A DNA stretch of 34,901 nucleotides from Phormidium sp. SL48-SHIP (GCA_004299065.1 SIHH01000007.1:4069-38969); one strand, 5' to 3'. Shown: positions 23,875 to 32,658, counted from the first letter of the stretch. A program made the numbers and translations. The notes: a model not told the origin generated them from the sequence alone.

Positions 23875-24756
23875 TTAGCTCGCCTCCCTTGATTCTACAA
23901 CCCGATAGACCGTATCCACCACCGACTCGACCGACTCAGTCGAGGGAAGCGAGGGTCCTAAATCCGGAAGCTTAACCTGTTCGACCTCAGGCACAAAGCC
24001 CAACCATTGGCGTGACAGACTGGCAAAGGACCGAGGACAGCCACTCACCCCGAAGCGGGTCATCGCCGGTCCGGGTGTCGCCCGTAATCCCAACAAATCC
24101 AACTCCTGTCCAGCCGCTTCAACCACATAAGTCGCCGGGTCGACCAGAATCACCTCAGGCGGAAGCAATTGCCGTAATACCGGCTCTAGCAGGGGATAGT
24201 GAGTACAGCCATAGACCAACGTGTCAATCTTTTGCTGCAACAGCGGCTGAAGATACTCCCGGATCATTTCGCGAGTTTCCGGGGTATGAATGCGATCGCC
24301 CTCAATCAGAGGCACAAACTCAGGACAGCCCATTTCCCACACCTGAGCCGAGGGGTTCATTTCCAAGACGGCCCGACGGTAAGCGCCACTGGCGGCGGTA
24401 GCCGGTGTCGCCATCACCCCAATCCGCTGTCCATAGCCGACAGCGGCGCGCGCTCCGGGTAAAATCAAGCCCAAAATGGGGAACTCAAATTCCGAGCGGA
24501 CCGCTTCGAGGGCCAGAGCGGAACTGGTGTTACAGGCCACGATCGCCATTTTGACCTGAGACTGAGCCATCCAGAGCAGAATCTCCCGGACAAATTGGAG
24601 AATTTCCTGGGGCGATCGCGTCCCATAGGGTAAACGAGCCGTATCCCCAAAATAGAGAACCGACTCATCCTGAAGCTGTCGATACATAGCCCGTAAGACG
24701 GTCAATCCGCCCACGCCGCTATCAAAAACCCCAATCGGCTGGTTGTGGTTGGTCAT
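23875..24756 (-). CDS. murI: Glutamate racemase
   Basis: Makes D-glutamate for peptidoglycan stem peptides. The N-terminal PIGVFDSGVGGLTVLRA has the substrate-binding D-S-G loop (Asp11, Ser12). The two catalytic cysteines are Cys75 (VACNTSSA) and Cys184 (YGCTHYPLLEP). At 293 aa the length is normal, with a short Ser/Val-rich tail. ATG 24756 is used in place of an in-frame TTG four codons upstream. It follows the amidase gene by 89 bp on the same strand; amidase next to murI is a recurrent cyanobacterial arrangement, consistent with a cell-wall operon. Confidence 0.96.
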   Translation of the reverse strand: MTNHNQPIGVFDSGVGGLTVLRAMYRQLQDESVLYFGDTARLPYGTRSPQEILQFVREILLWMAQSQVKMAIVACNTSSALALEAVRSEFEFPILGLILPGARAAVGYGQRIGVMATPATAASGAYRRAVLEMNPSAQVWEMGCPEFVPLIEGDRIHTPETREMIREYLQPLLQQKIDTLVYGCTHYPLLEPVLRQLLPPEVILVDPATYVVEAAGQELDLLGLRATPGPAMTRFGVSGCPRSFASLSRQWLGFVPEVEQVKLPDLGPSLPSTESVESVVDTVYRVVESREAS

Positions 24757-24845
24757 AGAATTGTCCAAAAAATGTCCGAAAATCGTGCTGAGATCCCAAC
24801 CCGCCCAGGGGAGCGCCTTCGAGACTCAGTCCCTATCCTGAGTGG

Positions 24846-26018
24846 CTAACAACCCGGACCTGGGCAATGTTGGCGAACATATTGCAAAATACCACGGGCG
24901 ATCGCCTGAGAGAGACGCTCACGATACTGCGGGTCAGCCAAACGGCGAGCATCCTGATTCCCCGTCACAAAACCCAACTCCAACAACACCGCTGGCATTC
25001 GCGTATGGCGCAGCACATAAAAGCGAGCCGTCCGCACCCCGCGATCGGGGCCTCCCGTTGCCTCAAGCAGGTGACCGTGGATTGTGCGAGCCAACTGTTG
25101 CCCCGACTGGAAATAATAGGTTTCAACACCATTCACATCTGGGCGACTCATGCTAATGGCATTGGCATGGATGCTGACAAAGAGATTGGCATCGAGTCGA
25201 TTCGCCAATTCGACCCGAGGTTGTAAATCCACAGTGCGGTTATCCTCACGAGTGAGAATCACGCGAACCCCCTCCTCTTCGAGGAGATCGCGAATCCGGT
25301 GAGACATGGGATTGACAATATCGGTCTCACTCAGGCCACCGATTCCGACCGCACCGGGGTCACTTCCCCCATGGCCGGGATCGAGAACAATAACAACCTG
25401 TCCCTCCGGGATCGTGCCAGGATCGGGAACATTAGCCATTCCACTGCCCAAATCCGGCGGCGGTAATGGCATTGTGGCCTGATACCCATTCAGTTCGAGA
25501 GAGAGCAAACTGGGACTGGGCTGATTAATCTCACCGACCGACACTTGGGGGGCCGGCATGATGCGCACCATAACCGTCTCGGGATCGGCTTGTTCCGCGC
25601 GCACCCAAGAGATAGCCTGGCTGTCTTGAGCATTAGGCGGTTGGAAGTTCTGGGACAATCGTGCGCCGCGAATCTCAATTTGATACGCCAGGGTGTTTCG
25701 ATCCCAATAGGAGCGCTGATCGAGGGGGCGATCGGCTCGAATCAAAATGCGATTGCCCTCGATGGTAATATCAATCGCCTCAATCGTGGCCATTGATGAC
25801 CGAGGGGACTGACTGAGTGAATCAACCGACGAATCATCCTCCGCTCCTTGAGAGTCCACGGCGACATTCAGGGAATTGGGCGGGGCGCTAGCGTCAAATC
25901 CCAGGGTCTTGACATCTGGGGTCGAGGTTTTGATGGGACTCGCTTGGGCGATCGGGGCCAAATGAGCCAACATTAAAACACTTGTGAGACTGGATAACCA
26001 CCAGTGAACTCTGAGCAT
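24846..26018 (-). CDS. N-acetylmuramoyl-L-alanine amidase with AMIN domain
   Basis: A periplasmic zinc hydrolase that cuts the muramic acid-alanine bond of peptidoglycan, usually in cell separation. In order: a signal peptide (MLRVHWWLSSLTSVLMLAHLA, cleavage likely after AQA-S); a low-complexity linker; an AMIN domain (about 75-185) for septal or wall targeting; a Pro-rich linker; and an Amidase_3 domain (about 207-385). Zinc and catalytic residues are visible in VLDPGHGGSDPGA (His), GLSETDI (Glu), FVSIHAN (His) and VLLELGF (Glu). ATG 26018 has an excellent ribosome-binding site, AAGGAG at 5 nt. It leads an operon with murI. Confidence 0.94.
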   Translation of the reverse strand: MLRVHWWLSSLTSVLMLAHLAPIAQASPIKTSTPDVKTLGFDASAPPNSLNVAVDSQGAEDDSSVDSLSQSPRSSMATIEAIDITIEGNRILIRADRPLDQRSYWDRNTLAYQIEIRGARLSQNFQPPNAQDSQAISWVRAEQADPETVMVRIMPAPQVSVGEINQPSPSLLSLELNGYQATMPLPPPDLGSGMANVPDPGTIPEGQVVIVLDPGHGGSDPGAVGIGGLSETDIVNPMSHRIRDLLEEEGVRVILTREDNRTVDLQPRVELANRLDANLFVSIHANAISMSRPDVNGVETYYFQSGQQLARTIHGHLLEATGGPDRGVRTARFYVLRHTRMPAVLLELGFVTGNQDARRLADPQYRERLSQAIARGILQYVRQHCPGPGC

Positions 26019-26062
26019 ATTTCTCCTTGCGGGCTAGACGGCACAACGATGGGATCATTGGG

Positions 26063-26090
26063 AACAACAGTCGCCCTGATCCCTGTTGTT
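26063..26090. promoter_or_regulatory. Inverted repeat upstream of the amidase gene
   Basis: AACAACAG (26063-26070) and CTGTTGTT (26083-26090) are perfect complements around 12 nt, about 45 nt upstream of the amidase start. This could be an operator or a leader hairpin. The 207-bp spacer (26019-26225) shows nothing else assignable. Confidence 0.35.
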
Positions 26091-26225
26091 GGCCCGTCAA
26101 AACCAATTGTGTGTGGTGTTAGGCAAACTGCGTTGAAAAATAGCATAAAAAATTCGCCATTGATAGGGCGAGAGGGTCAGAACCTCAACTGTTTTCCCCT
26201 TTAACCTACGAGGGAAGGGGAATTG

Positions 26226-27161
26226 TCACCGGACGTTTATCGACTCCTCTGACCGGTGAGATGCCACCCAATTCCCAATGATCTCGTTGACCTGAGGGGC
26301 CGCTTCATCATGGACGCAATGCCCCCCATAGTCTAACTCTCGGAGATCCAGATTGGGTTGCAGCTCAGCAAATTGTTGCGGGCGAGCCAAGCGAGGGGGG
26401 ACCATGCGATCGCCCCGAGACCAGAGTAATAATCCCGGTGTCGTCATCTCGGGCATCAAATCGAGCAGATTGGGGCAGAACTCCACCTCACTCGCCCCAC
26501 GAGCGAGGCGAGATAAAGCTCGTGGGGCGCCGCGATCGCGGGCCGGCCTCGAAAAAATCTCTAAAAGTTCCTCATCGACATAATCGGAGTTCTCATAGGC
26601 GATTTTGGCCCAGGGACGCAGCCGTTTTGGAGGTCGAATCGCACCGAGGAGGGGGGTCAGCAGCAGGGGGGAGGTAAACAGCCGTTCAATCGCCGCCACC
26701 AGAGGACGGGCGAATGGGGGCAAGAGGGCGCGACGTAACCCCGGATCAGGGAGCGTAATCGCCACATAGCCCCAAACCGCCTCAGGATGACGAGCCGCCC
26801 CAACCACCGCCACCAGAGAGCCAATGGAATGGCCCACCCAAACCGCTCGACGACGAACCACCAGACGCCAAAACTCATACACCTGTTCAACCCACAGGGA
26901 CACATTGTAGGCAGTGGCCGCCTTACTCGAGTCCCCAAAACCCAAAAGATCCAGAGCATAAACCGGATACTGCTGACTCAGAGGCCCTAGATTATGGCGC
27001 CAATGACCAATCGAGCCGCCGAAGCCGTGAATTAAAATCAGGGGTGGAGCATCAGACCTCGGTCCGGGACGATAACTATAGGCCATCGTCCAACCGCGCC
27101 AACGCCAATGGCGTCGTTCACCGAACCGAGGTACTTTGGGAGAAAAGGGTAAAGAAGTCAA
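26226..27161 (-). CDS. Alpha/beta-fold hydrolase
   Basis: A 311-aa alpha/beta hydrolase of the cyanobacterial lipase/haloperoxidase-like group. ILIHGFGGSIGHW is the oxyanion-hole motif. VGHSIGSLVAV is the nucleophile elbow with Ser. LLLWSRGDRMVP carries the likely catalytic Asp, and YGGHCVHDE the catalytic His. No signal peptide is seen. The longest frame begins with TTG 27161; homologous N-termini include the HWRWRGW segment, so a much later start is unlikely, but the exact start is uncertain. The substrate is unknown. It is transcribed leftward away from infC. Confidence 0.85.
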   Translation of the reverse strand: MTSLPFSPKVPRFGERRHWRWRGWTMAYSYRPGPRSDAPPLILIHGFGGSIGHWRHNLGPLSQQYPVYALDLLGFGDSSKAATAYNVSLWVEQVYEFWRLVVRRRAVWVGHSIGSLVAVVGAARHPEAVWGYVAITLPDPGLRRALLPPFARPLVAAIERLFTSPLLLTPLLGAIRPPKRLRPWAKIAYENSDYVDEELLEIFSRPARDRGAPRALSRLARGASEVEFCPNLLDLMPEMTTPGLLLWSRGDRMVPPRLARPQQFAELQPNLDLRELDYGGHCVHDEAAPQVNEIIGNWVASHRSEESINVR

Positions 27162-27454
27162 GAGCCTACTACAGATGAAGATGAGGAGGTCGCAGAACTG
27201 GCCGCCGTTGGCAAGAGTCAGGATTTTATCTTAAGCTAGTTTTGAGTACGCTCAGTCGAAAGCTTAGACGCTGCCCCCCCAAGGCCGAGGCCGGGTGAGT
27301 CCCGACAAATTAAGAATTTCTATAAATTTGACCCACATCTAAAGTATTGCGAGTAAAATATCACTACGCTGGCTTAACCGTCGAACAACCTGACGCGCCC
27401 TCAACCCCTCTCACGTAACCGAACTTACATCTAAACACACTTAAACCATTACAT
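27162..27454. other. Divergent spacer upstream of infC
   Basis: This 293-bp region between the hydrolase and infC genes contains no convincing gene. It is A+T-rich near 27300-27360 (AATTTCTATAAATTTGACC, AGTAAAATATCAC), the likely location of the infC promoter, but no well-spaced -35/-10 pair was settled. Confidence 0.4.
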
Positions 27455-27994
27455 ATGCCTGCAATCGGAAGAAAACGACAACGGGACTTACCCCAAATCA
27501 ACGAGCGGATTCGTTTCCCCCAAATCCGGGTCATTGCCACAGATGGTGAGCAGTTGGGGATTATGACACCGGCCGAGGCGATTACCGTTGCCGAAGAAAA
27601 GGACTTGGACTTGGTCTTGGTCAGTGATAAGGCAGACCCCCCGGTTTGTCGGATCATGGACTATGGCAAATACAAGTTTGAGCAGGAGAAGAAAAATAAG
27701 GAAGCCAAGAAGAAGCAGCATTCTTCCGAACTCAAGGAAGTGAAGATGCGCTACAAGATTGAGGATCACGATTACATGGTGCGCGTCAAGCAAGCCCAAC
27801 GGTTCCTCAAAAGCGGTGACAAGGTCAAAGCCACAGTGATGTTCCGGGGGCGGGAAATCCAGCATACGGACTTGGCGTACCAGCTCTTAGAGCGCCTGGC
27901 CAAGGATCTCGATGACATGGCAGAAGTTCAACAACGGCCGAAACGGGAAGGACGCAGCATGATGATGATGCTAGCCCCGAAAAAACAATCTTAA
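27455..27994 (+). CDS. infC: Translation initiation factor IF-3
   Basis: Binds the 30S subunit and enforces correct start-codon and initiator-tRNA selection. The N-domain has [18 protein letters not shown] and [16 protein letters not shown], the IF3 signature. A Lys-rich linker ([10 protein letters not shown]) joins the C-domain with [33 protein letters not shown] and MMMMLAPKK. At 179 aa the size is typical of cyanobacteria. It begins with ATG, unlike the AUU start used for autoregulation in E. coli, and no Shine-Dalgarno sequence is evident. Nothing resembling rpmI or rplT follows here, so infC stands apart from the classic operon. Confidence 0.97.
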   Translation: MPAIGRKRQRDLPQINERIRFPQIRVIATDGEQLGIMTPAEAITVAEEKDLDLVLVSDKADPPVCRIMDYGKYKFEQEKKNKEAKKKQHSSELKEVKMRYKIEDHDYMVRVKQAQRFLKSGDKVKATVMFRGREIQHTDLAYQLLERLAKDLDDMAEVQQRPKREGRSMMMMLAPKKQS

Positions 27995-28027
27995 CTGCGA
28001 TCGCCCTGGATTAAAATCATCACGATG

Positions 28028-28057
28028 ACAACGATCAGACCGCCGTCTGGTCGTTGT
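28028..28057 (+). terminator. Long hairpin downstream of infC
   Basis: A 13-bp stem (ACAACGATCAGAC with GTCTGGTCGTTGT, one G-T pair) and a CGCC tetraloop form a strong hairpin 33 nt after the infC stop. No T run follows; instead an 11-bp repeat continues, so it is terminator-like but atypical. Confidence 0.5.
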
Positions 28058-28077
28058 CTGGTCGTTGTCTGGCCGTT
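28045..28077. repeat. 11-bp tandem repeat, three copies
   Basis: GTCTGGTCGTT is repeated twice exactly and once with one change (GTCTGGCCGTT). The first copy is the 3' arm of the infC hairpin, so each copy could pair with the 5' arm in turn. Confidence 0.8.
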
Positions 28078-28097
28078 GAGCCAAAACTCATGTCGAT

Positions 28098-28297
28098 TCG
28101 TCCTCATGTCTTTTTATTCGGGTGAGCCGAAAGGCTACACTGGACAGCAGGTCGTGCGCCCGGCTTAATCCGGGAGGGGGGAACCGGTGACCTTCGCATC
28201 CCGGATTCCTGGTCTAGCCTAGGCTGGACTCTCCCTGGGATCCCCGTGGGATCGATCTCGGGTAGCGTTCGACTGCGACCCACCGACATCAGGACGA
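28098..28297 (+). ncRNA. Candidate structured leader RNA before the membrane/HEAT gene
   Basis: About 200 nt with a long-range closing stem. 28098-28110 pairs with 28285-28297 (TCGTCCT/AGGACGA, one C-C mismatch, then ATGTC/GACAT). Inside are a TTCGG/CCGAA hairpin (28117-28131); CCGGG at 28170-28174, which can pair either with CCCGG at 28159-28163 or with CCCGG at 28200-28204; a strong stem at 28211-28230; a GATCCC/GGGATC hairpin (28239-28253); and a GGGT/ACCC hairpin (28260-28281). The 3' strand of the closing stem includes AGGA, 13 nt before the downstream ATG, so folding could control translation. No known RNA family was recognised. It could be a riboswitch-like leader or a separate small RNA. 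Confidence 0.5.
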
Positions 28298-28307
28298 GCT
28301 AGGCTGA

Positions 28308-31300
28308 ATGGAACTTAAAAACTGGCAATTCAACCAAGGGGGCTGGAAACAGCAGGTGTTGCAGTGGCTCAACCTGCGCCCGGAAGATGGGGAGCGAACC
28401 TTATTGATGTTCGCCTTTTATACCGCCACCTCAATTGGGCTGTTATGGCTAGAGGCCGTCACCTATGAGCTATTTTTGGCTCAATATGGGGCAGAATCCC
28501 TGACAATTATCTACATTGCCGGAGCAGCCATTGGCTCAGGGTTAGGCTTCTTCTACTCCTGGTTGCAAGAAATTTTACCGATGAGGAGGGCGATCGTGGT
28601 GATTGCCCTCCTCATGGCCATTCCTGCCTTTGTCTTCCGCTTTGGCTTAGAACTGCCAATTTTGTTTGGCATCACGGTCTTCGCGATGCGGCTCTGGATT
28701 GATGGGGCCTATATTCTCAACGATCTCAACACCTCCATCACCGCCAATCAGCTTTTCAATATCCGGGAAATCAAACGGACCTATCCCATCATTAGCAGTG
28801 GCATCCTCCTCGCTGACGTACTGGGGGGATTTTCGCTACCGGTAGTCATTGCCAACTTTGGAGTGCGTAACGTCCTGTTTGTCGCCTGCTTCATGCTTGT
28901 CGTGGGCGCCTTACTCCTGTTGTATCTGACCGAAAACTACCGTCAGGCCTTCCCTGATGCGGCTCGTCGCACCGAAGAAGAAGATCCCTCAGACTTCACC
29001 ACGCGCCGGTTCCAAGGACCCCTACGAACCTATGTTTGGCTGCTGGTGACCTTCTTCGTTCTAGTCGAAGCCCTCTATGTGCTGATTGAGTTCCAATTTT
29101 TTAGCGAGCTAGAACTATTTTTTCAACAATTACAGGTGGAGGCCCAGGCCGGGGAACTAACGGATAACGCCTCGATGTTTCTGGGACTCTTGGATCTGAC
29201 GGAAAGCTCGAACTTCGATAGTGGGATTGCCCGCTTTTTAGGGCTTTTCAACGGTTTCTTGGGTATTTTTGAGCTAATCACTCAATGGTTTGCCTCAAGC
29301 CGTGTGGTCGAACGGATGGGAGTCTTCTATGCCGGAGGCATTCTACCGGCTCTGGTTCTCGCGATTGGGGTGTTGTCTCTGATGGGATCCGTAACCGGCA
29401 ATTTTGAACTCTTTTTTGGGGTCATTGCGATCAAGTTTGTCGATGAGTTGTTGCACTATACCCTGATTGAGGGAACTGGGCCGGTGCTGTTTCAGCCGTT
29501 GCCCGAAAGCCAACGCAATGGCTTACAGGCCCTTGTGAATGGGGTAGCCGAGCCGGTCTCAACCGGGGTAGCTGGGGCCGTGATGTGGCTGGCCATCTGG
29601 GGAGGGCGTCGGCTTCTCGGCCCTGAACGTTGGCTGCAACTGCAAAGTCCCATTTTTGTCTCTTTCGTGTTGTTGGTCGCCGTAGCCTGGTTGCTGGCGA
29701 TCTGGTTGATGCGATCGCGCTATGTGGGACTCCTGGTTTCGAGTGCGGAACGGGGACGCTTAGGGGTCTCGGATGTGGACTTTCGGGCCTTGAAGCGATC
29801 GGTGGTTGAAACCCTAGAAAAGCCGACATCAGATGCCGATAAACGCTCTTGTGTCGAGTTGCTGAGCCAAATTGACCCGCAAAATGTCGGGGAAGTTCTC
29901 GCGCCCTTGCTGGCTAATCTATCACCAACCCTACAACGACAAAGTTTAGAGGTGATGCTCCAATGTCCCAAAACTGAGCATCTGCCTCAAGTTCGGGCCT
30001 TGATTGAACGGCCTCAACCCCCGGAAATTTTAGCCCTGGCCCTGCGCTATATCTGGTTGACCGAAGATACCCCAGATATGCGGCAATTGCGCCCTTATCT
30101 GCGTTCTGAGGTCGATCCGGTGGTGCGCTCAACTGCGGCTTCGTTGATTATGCGTAAAGGGAATCGAGAACAGAAAGCCGAAGCCACCAATGCGCTACGA
30201 CGGATGCTGACGCATCAACAGGAGCGGGAACGGGTCATGGGAACCCGAGCCTTGGGAGAAGCGGAGTTTTTACAGGGATTACGGCTATATGTACCCAATC
30301 TGCTTCAGGATGAGTCCCTACGGGTGCGCTGTGCCTTGCTCGATGCGATCGCCTCGACGGAACTCGAAGAATACTATCCATCCCTGCTGCGGGGTCTATC
30401 CTATAAGTCGACCCGCGACGCCGCGATGCGCTCCCTAGTGCGCCTGGGCAATGATATCCTCGATCGCCTCGTCGAACTGGCTGAGGATATCCACAAACCC
30501 GATTTAGTGCGGATGTACGCCTGGAACACCGTCGGGCAAATCGGCACCCCTGAAGCTCTCGATACCCTCGTCAAGCATTTGCTGACCACCTGGGCCACCA
30601 GTCGTCGCAACATCTTACGCATCTTGCTCAAAATGCCCGATGAGCGGGGGATTGAGGGCGTTCTCGATCGCCTCGGACGCAGTGGTGTTGAAATTCTCAT
30701 CGATCAAGAACTCATGTTCCTCGGACAACTCTACGCAGCTCGGGTTGACTTCCAGGTGGCCAGTTCCGCTGAATCTCTCGTGGAACTCCATAACGGGAAT
30801 GGCTATGTTGAACTGAATGCCGACTCAGCCCTACAACTACTCTGTAATAGCCTTGAGGATCTGCAAAATGACAGTATTGAACGGTTGTTCTTGTTGATGA
30901 AGTTCCTCTATCCCCTCAGTTCCATCCAAGCGGCGGCCTTTAACCTCAAATCCGGATCTCGCTCCTACATGGCCCGAGGGCTGGAAATCCTCGATAATAC
31001 GATTGATATCCCCAGCAAGCGAGCCTTGCTGAATGTTTTAGATCGTCAGGGGGATATGGAAAAATTACAAAGTCTCTCGGATCTGATCGAATATCGACCC
31101 CTTCCCCCCCGAGAACGGCTACGACTGTTGCTTGAGCTGCGATATTGTCTCTCAGACTGGCCCCTGGCCTGTTGTTTCCATGTCGCACGCTTAGCACGCT
31201 GGAGTTTGGGGGCCGATCAAACCTTAGCGGGATTACGCCATCCGAGGGGGTTTGTGCGAGAGGCCGTCTTAGCCTACTTGCAAGTTGCCTCTCCTCGTGC

Positions 31301-31415
31301 CTTGATAGAATTGCTACCAAAACTGCAACATGACCCTGATCCTCTCGTGGCGGCCCAAGTCCAGGAGATGATGGTGCAGTTTGGTTTAACGTCGTCGTCT
31401 GAGTCGCCGACGTAA
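28308..31415 (+). CDS. Polytopic membrane protein with C-terminal HEAT repeats (NTT/MFS-like)
   Basis: A 1035-aa protein. Residues about 30-475 hold roughly ten to twelve hydrophobic helices in an MFS-like or nucleotide-transporter (NTT/TlcC)-like layout (e.g. TLLMFAFYTATSIGLLWLEA, FVSFVLLVAVAWLLAIWLM). The remaining 550 residues are soluble. They contain HEAT-type helical repeats (e.g. EVDPVVRSTAASLIMRKGN, ESLRVRCALLDAIAS, STRDAAMRSLVRLGN), ending in a helical region with DPDPLVAAQVQEMM. The transported substrate, if any, is unknown. The start ATG 28308 is just downstream of a structured leader. The cyclic-nucleotide-binding gene starts 29 bp after the stop, so the two probably act together. 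Confidence 0.8.
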   Translation: MELKNWQFNQGGWKQQVLQWLNLRPEDGERTLLMFAFYTATSIGLLWLEAVTYELFLAQYGAESLTIIYIAGAAIGSGLGFFYSWLQEILPMRRAIVVIALLMAIPAFVFRFGLELPILFGITVFAMRLWIDGAYILNDLNTSITANQLFNIREIKRTYPIISSGILLADVLGGFSLPVVIANFGVRNVLFVACFMLVVGALLLLYLTENYRQAFPDAARRTEEEDPSDFTTRRFQGPLRTYVWLLVTFFVLVEALYVLIEFQFFSELELFFQQLQVEAQAGELTDNASMFLGLLDLTESSNFDSGIARFLGLFNGFLGIFELITQWFASSRVVERMGVFYAGGILPALVLAIGVLSLMGSVTGNFELFFGVIAIKFVDELLHYTLIEGTGPVLFQPLPESQRNGLQALVNGVAEPVSTGVAGAVMWLAIWGGRRLLGPERWLQLQSPIFVSFVLLVAVAWLLAIWLMRSRYVGLLVSSAERGRLGVSDVDFRALKRSVVETLEKPTSDADKRSCVELLSQIDPQNVGEVLAPLLANLSPTLQRQSLEVMLQCPKTEHLPQVRALIERPQPPEILALALRYIWLTEDTPDMRQLRPYLRSEVDPVVRSTAASLIMRKGNREQKAEATNALRRMLTHQQERERVMGTRALGEAEFLQGLRLYVPNLLQDESLRVRCALLDAIASTELEEYYPSLLRGLSYKSTRDAAMRSLVRLGNDILDRLVELAEDIHKPDLVRMYAWNTVGQIGTPEALDTLVKHLLTTWATSRRNILRILLKMPDERGIEGVLDRLGRSGVEILIDQELMFLGQLYAARVDFQVASSAESLVELHNGNGYVELNADSALQLLCNSLEDLQNDSIERLFLLMKFLYPLSSIQAAAFNLKSGSRSYMARGLEILDNTIDIPSKRALLNVLDRQGDMEKLQSLSDLIEYRPLPPRERLRLLLELRYCLSDWPLACCFHVARLARWSLGADQTLAGLRHPRGFVREAVLAYLQVASPRALIELLPKLQHDPDPLVAAQVQEMMVQFGLTSSSESPT

Positions 31416-31444
31416 TCTCAAGTACCCTCGTGTTCTAATCCCCC

Positions 31445-31882
31445 ATGTTAACCAGTGTCGATCGGTTGTTATTTGTGCGAGGTGTTCCCATCTTCAAGGA
31501 GTTACGGGACGATTTTCTGGTGCGTCTGGCTTCGGTGATGGATGAATTATCCTTCCCGAGTAATCACACCATTTTTACGGAAGGACAGGAGGGGCGATCG
31601 CTGTATATCCTTGTCTCTGGGGTCGTCCGGATTCACATTGGTGATCAGGATTTAGCCAACCTGCCTCAAGGTGCCTGTTTTGGTGAAATGTCCCTGTTTG
31701 ATGCCGAACCCCGTTCGGCGTCGGTGACCACCTGTGAACCCTGTGAATGTTTGATGCTCACCCAACAGCAGCTTTATGATGCCATTGACGAAACCCCTGG
31801 CATTGCCATTAATATCATTCGCCTCCTGTCCCGCCGAACTCGGGAATTAAACCAAAAGCTGAATAAACAGGATGGACAATAG
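31445..31882 (+). CDS. Cyclic nucleotide-binding domain protein
   Basis: A 145-aa protein that is essentially one cNMP-binding domain. The N-terminal helix (LLFVRGVPIFKELRDDFLVRLA) is followed by the beta-roll and the phosphate-binding cassette FGEMSLFDAEPRSASV. The cassette Glu and Arg needed for ribose and phosphate contacts are present, so cAMP or cGMP binding is plausible. A C-terminal helix (INIIRLLSRRTRELNQKL) follows. There is no DNA-binding domain, so it is not a CRP-type regulator. It more likely acts as a sensor subunit for the preceding membrane/HEAT protein, 29 bp upstream. An adenylate cyclase is encoded at 9724. Confidence 0.88.
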   Translation: MLTSVDRLLFVRGVPIFKELRDDFLVRLASVMDELSFPSNHTIFTEGQEGRSLYILVSGVVRIHIGDQDLANLPQGACFGEMSLFDAEPRSASVTTCEPCECLMLTQQQLYDAIDETPGIAINIIRLLSRRTRELNQKLNKQDGQ

Positions 31883-31956
31883 CTATCCCAACGGCCAATT
31901 CTCCATCAACAACTCTCAACTCTCAACTGCTATACATCCCAGTCAAGGCCCTAATT

Positions 31957-32658
31957 ATGACCCGCTCTCGTTCTGATGCTCTCTCCCCGGTCGATTGTCG
32001 TCCACTGCGGGGTGTGATTTTTGATATGGATGGTGTGCTAACAGACACCATTGAGTTTCATTACCAAACCTGGCAACGACTGGCCGATGAGGAGGGGATT
32101 CCCTTCAACCGTCACGCCAATGAAGCCTTGCGGGGACTCTCGCGGCGGGATTCCTTGCTACGACTGTTGCAAGGCCGTGTTTTACCCGAGTCAAAACTTC
32201 AGGAATTGCTCGATCGCAAAAATCGCTATTTTCGCAGTTTTATCGAAACAATGACCGCCGACTCTCTCCTCCCCGGGGTACGGCCGTTTCTCGATGATCT
32301 GCGGGAGGCGGGAATCAAAACGGCGGTGGCCTCAGCCAGCCAAAATGTCTATGTGGTGATTGAAAAGCTAGGCATTGCTCCTGACATCGATATTATTACC
32401 AATGTCTATGATGTCGATCGCCCCAAGCCGGCCCCCGATGTTTTTCTCTATGCGGCACAACAGTTAGGCTTAGGCCCCGAAGACTGTGTGGTGTTTGAGG
32501 ATGCCGAGTCAGGGGTTGAAGCGGCCCGGGCCGCCCAAATGCGCGTGGTTGGCTTAGGGGATGCGGCCCAGGTGGGGGCGGCGGATTGGATCCTACCGGG
32601 ACTCGAAGGCATTCGCTGGCATCATGTTCAAGGGACGTTAGGCGCGATCGCCCCCTAA
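31957..32658 (+). CDS. pgmB: Beta-phosphoglucomutase-like HAD hydrolase
   Basis: A 233-aa HAD-superfamily enzyme closest to beta-phosphoglucomutase, which interconverts beta-glucose 1-phosphate and glucose 6-phosphate. Motif I FDMDGVLTDT has both the nucleophilic Asp and the acid/base Asp. The cap domain contains RGLSRRDSL, the substrate-specificity loop of beta-PGM. Motif II is VASASQN, motif III has Lys in DRPKPAPDVF, and motif IV is VVFEDAESGVEAA. A free-standing phosphatase role cannot be excluded. It lies 74 bp after the cNMP-binding gene on the same strand. The weak ribosome-binding site is an AAGG about 9 nt upstream of ATG 31957. Confidence 0.87.
   Translation: MTRSRSDALSPVDCRPLRGVIFDMDGVLTDTIEFHYQTWQRLADEEGIPFNRHANEALRGLSRRDSLLRLLQGRVLPESKLQELLDRKNRYFRSFIETMTADSLLPGVRPFLDDLREAGIKTAVASASQNVYVVIEKLGIAPDIDIITNVYDVDRPKPAPDVFLYAAQQLGLGPEDCVVFEDAESGVEAARAAQMRVVGLGDAAQVGAADWILPGLEGIRWHHVQGTLGAIAP

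Noticed and set aside
23875-24756. A second racemase of the NRPS locus
   Set aside because: The two-Cys and D-S-G motifs, and its place next to the amidase gene, mark it as ordinary MurI of cell-wall synthesis.
28098-28297. Cobalamin or c-di-AMP (ydaO) riboswitch
   Set aside because: A GGGGGGAACC-GGTGA stretch recalls blocks of both classes, but the remaining conserved elements and their order are not there, so no class is assigned.
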